The translations under genes were made by a program, and so were the position numbers. From Craspedostauros australis (Eukaryota > Bacillariophyta > Bacillariophyceae > Mastogloiales > Achnanthaceae), in assembly GCA_026770025.1 (NCBI GenBank), contig JAMXDE010000005.1:1054001-1118000 (forward strand): a stretch of 64,000 bases of DNA, read 5' to 3'. The notes beneath the pieces are model-generated. The model was given only the letters and a program-made list of their open reading frames with translations, ran no database searches and was not told where the DNA came from. This document shows, in pieces, positions 55,983 through 64,000 of this stretch (position 1 is its first letter; each line of letters opens with the position of its first letter).

Positions 55983-58900
55983 TCACAAAATTTCCGTCTC
56001 ATCATCCAACACAGCCTCACTTTCTGTGTTCGCCTTCATGGTGTGAGCATCACACCACATCTGATGGTCCAATTCCTCTTCCTCTTTCTGCAACTCCTCT
56101 TCAATTCGTTCCTCCTCTGTTTCGCCTGGCACATTATGGATGGCCACGATTGTGGATGCTGTTGCTGTTGTTTTGCTTGTTGTGCTGGGTGTTGTGTTGG
56201 TGTCTGTCTTGATGAGAGCGGCCTTCTTCTTTTCCTTGCGTTGTTTGGCGTTGTACGCTGCTGACAGTGAAGCTTTCACACGCATCGGGTTAGCGTGCAG
56301 TTGTACGTACCAGTCAGTTTTGGCTTTTTCACTGTCCATCAATTGCTCGTGTGCTTCGTGTTCAGATGGTCTGTTTTTCGGGTCCTTCGCGGACGCTTCA
56401 CAGATGCCCTTCAATTTGTCCGCAATGTAGTCCGGTAGTTTGGCATTGGTCCGTGCTGTTTTGCTGGCCCAGCCTTGTACTGCGAGTGGTGGGTGTTCGG
56501 TTTCTGCGGTCTGGTCTTGTAGCGCTGTGGTGTGATCGGATGGTAGATGTTGTTGTCCGTCTGCGATGGCCTTGCCGAACGCAAGCCCCTTGCTCTCTGC
56601 CGCTGTGCGCCCGAGTTTTCGCGTCTTGTCCGTCTTCCTGAATGATTCGGACGTGATCGGCAGCTTGTCGGACGTGAATGTTTTGTCCGCGATGACACCC
56701 AACTCGTTGATGATCCACCCTCCCCATTCGGTGCTCTTCACCACAACATCTTCCGTGATTCCAGATGCAGCCACCAACCGCGCCTGGTCATCGTCGTACT
56801 TCACCTCGTGAGTCATACGTACCTGTTGCCCACTTGCGCGGAATCGTCGTTTTGGTGCACCAGGCAGCGTGGTGATGTTGCCTGCCAGGAGCGCCGCGTT
56901 GACAAGTACCGTTGTCGTACCTGCGATGTTACCGGCTTGGAGCGCGAGGAAGACTTGGAAAGGGGTCTTGATGTCCTTGCCACTTTGCACGTATTTTCGC
57001 AGTACACGGGTGATGTACACGAAGTGGGTGTCCAGCATGCTCTTACCAGTTTGGGCCTCCGTGTAGATCCAGGCGATGATTTTGGCGGCGTTTCGTGTCA
57101 CAAGGTTCTTGTTGAGTTTGGATGTGATGAGCGCGATGTGCTCGTGACTGGCAAAGCAACACGCGTTATCGCTCTGTAGGATGATTTCAGTCACGGATGG
57201 GTGAATGTCTTTGACCTTTTTTTGCACGATCTCCAGCAGTCCACCAACTTGAAGTGTGTCTTGCGTCGGTCTTCCCTCGACCACAATGTCGATGAACCGA
57301 TAAGTAAAAATGTCGTTGCGACACGTGATGACCATTGCCCCAAGCAGTGACATCCCCTTCTTCCCCCAATATTCTTGTTGGGCTTCGCCTTGGCCTGTCG
57401 GTAGAATTTTTTGCTTATGGTCGAGTACCACATAGGCTCTTTCAGGCTTTTCATTGAGCTGGGATTGATAAAAGGCGATTTGTCCGAATTGCACTTTGGC
57501 ACGCACTTTGTGAGCCATGTAGTTAACAATTTCGTTGGCGAATCCCGGGGCCGCTGCAAGCATTGATTGCAATTCGTCATTGTGTTCTGCGAGTTCGTTG
57601 TCCTTAAGCATTTTGACAAAAGGAACAAAACGATCATTCACAAATCGCATTGCTGCTCCACAACGGTTGCATACTTTACGTGGTTGTTCGCTTGCAGTGG
57701 TGGGAGAAGTGTCATTTGTGACAGCGGTGTTCTTCTTGCGCTTGTGTTTGTTGGTTCGTGCTTTGCGTTGATTGGTCGATGTGGTTGATGCCTTCTTCTT
57801 CTCCTTTTTGGTGGTGAGAGCGAACGTGGCCGAGTGCATTGGATCGTCACACTGAAGCTGCATGTGAGAGGCGGTGAACTCCCATTTGAGGAACACAACA
57901 AGCAGTTCGAGTGCATGCAAGAGAGAATCGGCTGTGCGCACATGCTGTGTGATGACATCATCAGGCTCATTGTTCTGGTGCTGATACTCGTCATTGGCAT
58001 CCACAGCGGCATCATTTTGCTCCTCCCCATCTGCTCCATACTTAGCCTTCAGTAGGTCTACTAGGCGCGAAATTGCCTATTTGAGTTTCCCCGTTGCCAT
58101 CCAGAAGTAGCTTTCGAAGGAAGAGAGGCCTGTTTTGATCTTGCTTTTGCGTGTGAGGAGGTGGGTCATGGTGGTGAAAGCAGGCATCCCAACCGGAGTA
58201 TTGGTAGTGGAAGAGTACATGTCGAATAATTCTTGGATGGTGGTGCTGCCACGATCGAACACCGGGACATTCTCAAATTCAATTCCACCATACTGTACCT
58301 TGTGACTTAACCCTGCCTTGTATGTTGTTGTTGTCATGAGGAAGGACACCACGCCAGACAGGTCGCAAGCACGCACGCGATACTGAAGAACTGGCGGTGA
58401 GATGGTTTCGCCATGGCTCAACATGTCGTAGTAGCGACGCAAGGTGCATACCTGGCTATGTGTGATGATGTCGCGTTTGGGAAGCATACGAGTCTTCTGT
58501 TCGTCGGACAGTTCTTGCGCGCGCTTTTCGAGGATGGAAGTACACAGTGCATGTGGTGCAGACATGGCCAAAGCAGCTCTCACCGCGCGGGATGATGGAG
58601 TTTCTCCGAGCAAGCCCAGGGTGTACAGATTGGGCGCCAACATGATTGGCGGAAGATCCACGTTGCCGCGCACGAATGCAACCACCTGTTCCATCTGACG
58701 AGTTGGCACGTCCTCTTCTGGCAGCAGCACTGTCCAAAGCGCGGATGAGACAACATTCCACATCTGTTTCACAGAGCTCCAGATGGTCCGATCGTGGCTG
58801 CCTGTGAGGACGAACCCTTTTTTCGGCATCAGCTGCAACAGTTTTGGATCTAGGTTAGATCCAAGAGCTGCCATCGCACGAACGATGGCATCGCGCCTCC

Positions 58901-59507
58901 AGTTTCCCGCCTCTTCCAGATTGTACCCGAACTGACCTCCTCTCCTGTTCCTGCTGGCACGCGCCCGTACCTCCTTGCCGTTGTCGTCGTAGGTGCTGTC
59001 GCTGTCGCCAGAGGCATCTGCGTAGCCCCCAGCAACAACAGTATTGCAGCGCCGGGGAAGCCTCGCTGGCGGGGTAGGCTCGACAGGCGGAGCAACATCA
59101 GCTGCAGCAGGCAGGGGTGGCGCGTTCACGACAACGCTCACCACTGTTCCATCGCCGACACCTCGTCCCTCGGATCGCACGTTGACGTTGGAGTCGTCGA
59201 AGACGCCTCCTTTGCCATCGAGGATGTGAACGAACACATGCAGCTCGCGAGCGTGCGCATGCGTACCGTTCGGGACGAGGCTGCCATCCGCTGCGAGCAT
59301 CGGCTTCACATCAATCACTCGCGTGATGGTGGTTGGCTTCCTCAACGCAGCGGATGGCTTGTCAGGCAACAGTTGCTCCGCAATAGGCAGCAGGAACCCC
59401 TTGGAGTCGAATGGAGGAGCAGATACAGGGTAAGCAGAACACGGCTTCTTACGAGGAGAGGGGTTGCCATCCTTGGAGAGGGCCTTGGCAGCAGCAGAGG
59501 GAAACAT
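55983..59507 (-). CDS. DDE-type transposase with one in-frame TAG
   Basis: One frame of 1175 codons is interrupted only by TAG (codon 477, 58079-58077). Upstream are 476 residues with an ATG start. Downstream the same frame resumes as AISRLVDLLKAKYGADGEE and has no ATG near its start, so it is a continuation, not a separate gene. The second part has a zinc-knuckle-like CNRCG (about 613) and candidate catalytic residues: Asp in YVVLDHKQKILP (about 695), Asp in ILQSDNACCF (about 780), and Glu/Asp in TEAQTGKSMLDTHF (about 817-829). It continues RKYVQSGKDIKTP. The SDNA...GKS..D arrangement resembles unclassified eukaryotic transposases with RSDNAGCY...GGKGACDR in animals. The N-terminal half has no recognisable fold. 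Mutation, sequence error or readthrough could explain the TAG. Confidence 0.7.
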
Positions 59508-59645
59508 GGTGGGATTGTTGGTGGAGAGTAGTGTTGTTTGCTAGGTGGATGTGATGAGCTGCACAGGTTGAGATGAAGTGAGGAAGGAGAGAAAACGATG
59601 AATGGTCGACCATTCGTTGACAACAACACCAACAATGACAACACC

Positions 59646-59649
<4 letters not shown>

Positions 59650-59695
<46 letters not shown>
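59650..59695. repeat. (CTA)n trinucleotide tract
   Basis: About 15 CTA units, about 140 nt upstream of the transposase start, inside the transposon. Confidence 0.85.
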
Positions 59696-59696
<1 letters not shown>

Positions 59697-60034
59697 CAAC
59701 GAGAACTAGCATGGAGCGAAAGGGCGAGTGTGCAGGGCATTGGCGAGGCAAGTTGTGAATGGAGCCGAAGCATGGCACAAATTTGCGAAATGATGGCGAT
59801 GATGTGTTTTGTGTGATGTGTTTTGTGTCATGTGTTTTGTGACGAACAGAATGTGGAATCAGGTGCCACATGCTAACGTGCAATTAACGCGTACCAAACG
59901 ACTGACACCTTCGGAAGCAAGTCCGTGACTGATCACCTCACGATAAATACATGAGAACATGATAGAACCTTCTGCCAACAACAACGGGTTTTGTGCTGTT
60001 GGACCAACGTGACTGCTATACATACATAGATCAC

Positions 60035-60190
60035 TCCATAAAACTTAAAATAAGGATCTAACAAAAAATGTAACGGTTAATTATGTATAAAGAGACTATA
60101 GGGATTACGAATATGTGCTTGGTTTGGATATCGCAGATGAAAAGTTAGAATGTCCATTTCAAAGTGTTGGTCGACTTACTCGAGGGGCTC
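60035..60190 (-). repeat. Right inverted repeat of the transposon
   Basis: Inverted partner of 54134-54289, of the same length. The inner edge is TCCATAAAACTTAAAATA and the outer edge is CGAGGGGCTC. Confidence 0.8.
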
Positions 60191-62479
60191 ATAGAGCTCT
60201 TCCGGCTCCCATTCTGCAAGGACTATTGCTACCTTGGCTTCGGACTTGGTGTGATTAGTCGTACGAGTACCATTCCAGCCGACTCAACTATACTCCACAG
60301 TTGTCTCGGCGATCATTCCGCTCTTGGCTTGCGCAATCCCCTCGGTATCGTGGGGTATCATAGTCATGTCGCGCTCTGAGCGACGAAGCATCTGGAGCTA
60401 ACATGGCTGCTGTAACAGTCGTAGGAGTATGTGCAGTGGTCAACCCAGGACATCTTGACAACTTCAGAATTGTTTGATTGTCCTGCGATCGTACCGCCTC
60501 GACGGTGTTCCTGCTGCGGTCGCTGCTCTTCTCCTCCGAGACCGCTCCCGACTTTGAACCCGGTTTTTCCATCCACAAGGCGCATTCTTCTCTCTCTCTC
60601 TCTCTCTTTGGAGAGTGTTCCGTGGTGAGTATGGTTGTAGGTCGTACTAGTGCGGACAGATCAAATGTGTCGGAACATACGGACCAGGAAGAATCAGCTT
60701 GCGGCTCCAAAACAGACGAAGAAGCAACCAACAACCAAGGAGGAACATACTATTATTATACAAGAGAGGAGGAGGAATCCGTTCGCAACATCAATCAATG
60801 CATGCGGCGATGCAAATGTGAACGCGAGACCATTCCTCTCCAGTCGGAGGAAGCAGCCGTTTGCGAGTTTGGGGGCAAGAGGAGGAAAACTGTACGTGAT
60901 GCGGAGCATCACAGATGCAATGTTGCAGAATGGTGGACATGTTAAGCTCAACCCTGCAGCATTTGGGATGTGCTCTGAACACTTTCATCGCACGATACCA
61001 ATCCCAGATGAACAAGAAGGTGACAATGGACCTACACACCACACCATACAGATACATACCAAATGAGTGCAGTATGATCTATACCTCCTGTGCACTCTGT
61101 TGCATCACCATCGACGATGGTGTTGGCTCGTGGTTTGGGAAACTGTGTTGCTTCATGTTCGAGCGCAACCGCAGAGCACCACCTGCGCAGCTACGAGAAC
61201 TCGAGCCCGTTGGTTCGATTGCAGCGAATGTGGTGGGCAAGTTGAAGAACACTCCACACAGTGGATCTGATCACATCCTGTTCGTGCGATGGCATGGGGG
61301 TATTGAGAATGACCACGCAGAAGGGAAAGATGTCAAAGCTGTGACACAGAGAACGCCGCAGGGCGAGTCGTACTCGAAGGAGCAAAAAGGCGACGAGCTA
61401 AGTGGGGCTCAACCTTACGTCAGCGCGGTTAAGCCGGCGCAGTGATCCGTTTGTTCCTCAGCTTGTTTGTAGGATTATCGTGGCCACACATTCGCCGGCT
61501 TTCAGAGTATTGACACTTCTTGTCGGCGAAAGTACGGCGGCAAGGGCCCGCGCCTTCTGCGTTCCTGGTTGTGGTTAACCGAATGAGAAGAACACCAAGG
61601 CAGGGTCATTTGGACCAGATTGACACCCGTTTCGTTGCTTTTGTCGGCGCCAAAGTGCACAAAGAAGCTGGTGTCAACTCACGCGGAAGACACCAACAGC
61701 CAAGATGCCTGACATGTTGAAGTCAACACCCCCCCACGCCGAAACCAGCACAACAACCAACAAGACGCTCTTCACAAGGAACGTGGAAGGTGTGTATGTC
61801 CCTCAACCGACTACATGGCTCATGCGAGTTACGAGTATCATCGCCTCTCCACATCGTTCTCGCGTTTGCTGCTTCGCTTGGTCCCTCGACTTCGAACAGT
61901 TTGACACTCATCTCCATTGCCATTCCCGTTGCCATCTCCATTGTCATTGCCATTACCACTGCCATTGCCACTGCCATTGCCATCGCCATTGCCATTGAAT
62001 GAAAGTGAAACAGGCAGAAGCAGATAGAGGAGAGACAAGGGAGACAACCCACCAACTTTACCCTTATCCTCATTATCAACATCATCACCAGCAACACCCA
62101 AGCCACTTCCTTCGCCAGTGTTGTCAGCGCCACCAGCGCCGCCGCCATTGCCACCATCACCAAAACAGCATCACCAACACCATCGTTCGTCTTTGAGGAG
62201 GGGGAGTCCACCCTTTTTCAGAGTTTGTAGAAGTAGCACACGCTGAGTATCGTTGGTAAAACAGAATAGATTGGACCATTTCGGCGCAACAAGAGGCATC
62301 TTGCCCAACAGCGCGACTACCAACAGCTCCAATTCAAACAGCTCCAACAACAGGAGGCAACTGCACCAAATAGATCAGCTTCGCCACTTCCTGTCGAGCC
62401 GAAAGACCGAAACGCGTTCCTCCAACCAGCAGCCACCCAGCAACCACTCAGAAGCCTCTCACAGGAACATCCAAGGAGC
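60191..62479. other. Region without a recognised gene, right of the transposon
   Basis: Plus-strand frames at 60478-60945, 60650-61066, 60915-61445 and 61520-61720 overlap in different frames and none shows a family motif. The stretch 61190-61440 (QLRELEPVGSIAANVVGKLK, HILFVRWHGGIENDHAEGKD) is the most protein-like and might be a degraded gene or exon. A (TC)n run lies at 60590-60611. The promoter of the next gene should lie near 62200-62479. Confidence 0.35.
61912..61998. repeat. GCCATT-type hexanucleotide minisatellite
   Basis: About 14 imperfect copies of GCCATT (with CCATTG and CACTGC variants). Read on the minus strand it would give Gly-Asn/Asp/Ser repeats. Confidence 0.8.
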
Positions 62480-63995
62480 ATGTCAGGAGCAACCCGCTCA
62501 GCCAACCGACAGACGAATCAACTGGAAGAAGCTCGCACCCAACTTGACGCAGCGGCATCATCACAACCGCAGACGCAGACAGAGCCACAACTACAGACAC
62601 AGACACAACCAACAGACGGGAGCTCCCAGTTCCTGTCGCCCAACTACGCACTCAGCAGCAGCACCGCGGATTCCGAAGAGGAGGAGGACACGTGGTCGCA
62701 GTCCTCGTCGCATTCCAGCAGCGCGCAGAGCAGCAATAAAGGCACGCGCAGAGCCGGCAATCGCCTCAAGGGCACAAGCGGCGCCACTGGCAGCAGCAGA
62801 AGAGTTGTGGGCAAGAACCGATCGACACGTCGCATACACAGCAAAGCAACCAAAGGCAAACCATCCACCATGTCGGTCCTCCCATCCGCTTCCGGGAGAC
62901 GAGCGTCTGCTTCCGCCGAGAACAATCCCCGCATGAAGCGAGGCGAGAGCTTCCAAGACGAGACCAGCGCCGCCAACAGAGATGGTGACACCTTCGAGAC
63001 CGGCTCGCAGAACATCCGCTGGGCCCAGAAGCTGGTCCTTGCGACCATCGTCGGGATTGGCATCCTGTGCTGCATCAGCACCTATGTCATCCTCACACGC
63101 AAAGAAAACGACGAGTTTGAAGATTCGGTACGTTGGCATCCCGCGTGTGAATGAATGTGTTTGCATCGACGTTGCTATCTTGGGAGAAAGGTCCATCATC
63201 ACCAGGGGTTTGCTTGGGCGCATGTATCCGGTTTTGGGGCTATCTGGATCATCGCTCTGGTTGACATGACAGAACATTGCTTGACAACAGTCTTGGAAGT
63301 TCATTTCGCATTCCCATTATCACTTGTGGAGTTCTCGTCCGTGAATGCCTCTTTGGGTCGTGGCATGACTTGTGCGATGGTATTCACTCACCTCATTTCG
63401 TGTCCAATCTCGTGCCCAATCTCGTGTCCAATCTAACCTCCATCTTTCCCTCATGTGACATTACACCTTCTCATGCAACGCAATACAATGTAATGCCCCA
63501 TCCTTCCATCATTCTCCGACTTTAACCCACTATCCATGCTCTGCTGCTTCCATCTTCCCACCACAGTTCGAGGATGCATCAGAAACCTTCTTTTCGACGT
63601 CGCACATTTACGCAAGCACGATCATGTCCTCGCTGACGACGATGAGCACAACAACAACGTCGTTTGCCGTGGATACGAATGTAACGTGGCCGTTCGTGCA
63701 CCTGCCTCATTTCCGGCAAAGTTCGGAGAGCTTGTTCAACATCATCCCCCGACAATCCAATGGCGATTCCGACCAAGATATGTACAAAATCTCCGGTCAC
63801 GACGGCGCACCCATGGAGGTGTTCTATGCGCCGCTGGTGCCGCGTGCCGAGCGACAAAGGTACGAAGCCTGGACCATCGAGAATGAGCATCTGGTGCTCA
63901 CCCAGAATGGTCTGCCTCAAACGACAGCGCAAAAACAGCCGTCCATCACACCATTCATCTTTCGCAAAGAATACACGGATCCCAACACCGGCCAG
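62480..63995 (+). CDS. Receptor-type cyclase-like protein, N-terminal part only (runs off the window)
   Basis: Exons 62480-63127 and 63567-63995, joined at phase 0 (TCG|GTACGT donor, CACAG acceptor, 439-nt intron). The second exon ends at a CAG|GTGAG donor at the window edge, so the gene continues. The N-terminal 180 residues are Ser/Gln/Arg-rich and cytosolic in style. One TM helix follows (KLVLATIVGIGILCCISTYVIL), then an outside domain: EFEDS-FEDASETFFSTSHI, NVTWPFVHLPHF, ESLFNIIP, YAPLVPRAERQRYEAW. The WPFV...F and PLV...R..YEAW pattern is that of the ectodomains of diatom receptor cyclases and matches the layout of the cyclase-PDE protein in this window (FPFVTMHDF there). Catalytic domains would lie to the right; calling it a cyclase is inference. 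Confidence 0.65.
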
Positions 63996-64000
63996 GTGAG

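Larger units (their letters stand above)
54134..60190 (-). mobile_element. DNA transposon bounded by inverted repeats, with DDE-type transposase
   Basis: A 6.06-kb unit bounded by 156-nt imperfect inverted repeats. Inside are a long minus-strand transposase frame and a convergent plus-strand frame, with an 11-bp stem hairpin between their 3' ends. The repeats have diverged from each other and the transposase has one nonsense codon, so this copy is probably immobile, though not old enough to have lost its frame. An alternative is that the repeats belong to a separate older element that happens to flank the transposase. Confidence 0.65.

Noticed and set aside
55983-58004. Treating the 673-residue part of the transposase as a separate gene
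   Set aside because: It has no ATG near its start (codon GTG) and is in the same frame as the upstream 476 residues with a single TAG between them.
61723-62211. Minus-strand frame of 162 codons rich in Met-Ala
   Set aside because: It is a translation of the GCCATT minisatellite.
1-64000. tRNA, rRNA genes and CRISPR arrays
   Set aside because: I looked for T-loop-like GGTTCRAAYCC, rRNA-like and spaced direct-repeat patterns and saw none that hold up. A dedicated scan such as a tRNA covariance model would be decisive.

Overview
The window is nuclear DNA of a eukaryotic microalga with a red-lineage secondary plastid, most likely a diatom. Three things point there. Two genes encode an ER-type signal peptide followed by an ASAFAP-like motif (SSAF-Q at 11.4-12.0 kb, VSAF-M at 22.6 kb), which marks plastid import in stramenopiles. 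Many genes carry one to three short GT-AG introns of about 200-650 nt whose phases restore long frames. The gene content (plastid-type bestrophin, receptor cyclase fused to a phosphodiesterase, CIA30, importin alpha) also fits. I cannot name the species.

Layout: 0-5 kb, a bestrophin-like channel (+) and an ankyrin/J-domain/winged-helix protein (+). 5-18 kb, three minus-strand genes: a 1792-residue LRR plus PH-like protein, a plastid-targeted protein of unknown role, and a 1655-residue PDZ-PDZ-VPS34-type lipid kinase. 19.7-25.1 kb, an acidic protein with a PH-like C-terminus (+) and a plastid-targeted protein with two tandem repeats (+). 25.3-31.3 kb, a two-exon membrane nucleotide cyclase fused to a PDE and a long helical tail (-). 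33-38 kb, a GUCD1-like protein (+) convergent with a divergent CAX cation/H+ exchanger (-). 39-46 kb, an ankyrin protein (-), a frameshifted NmrA-like gene (-), a glutaredoxin-like protein with both active-site Cys replaced by Ser (+), and a secreted CIA30-fold protein (-). 46-51 kb, a frame with two internal TGA codons (-), a coiled-coil protein (+) and importin alpha (-). 54.1-60.2 kb, a DNA transposon bounded by 156-nt imperfect inverted repeats. It carries a DDE-type transposase frame with one in-frame TAG and a convergent companion frame. At the right edge, the first two exons of a second receptor-cyclase-like gene (+).

Several genes concern membrane or second-messenger signalling: two receptor-type proteins, one with cyclase and PDE domains, a lipid kinase with PDZ domains, a PH-like protein and a cation exchanger. 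I see no operon-like logic, and the neighbours are probably independent genes. The novelty lies in domain fusions, active-site substitutions and the little-described transposon family. Exon joins were worked out by hand from splice sites and phase, and first exons are the least certain part.
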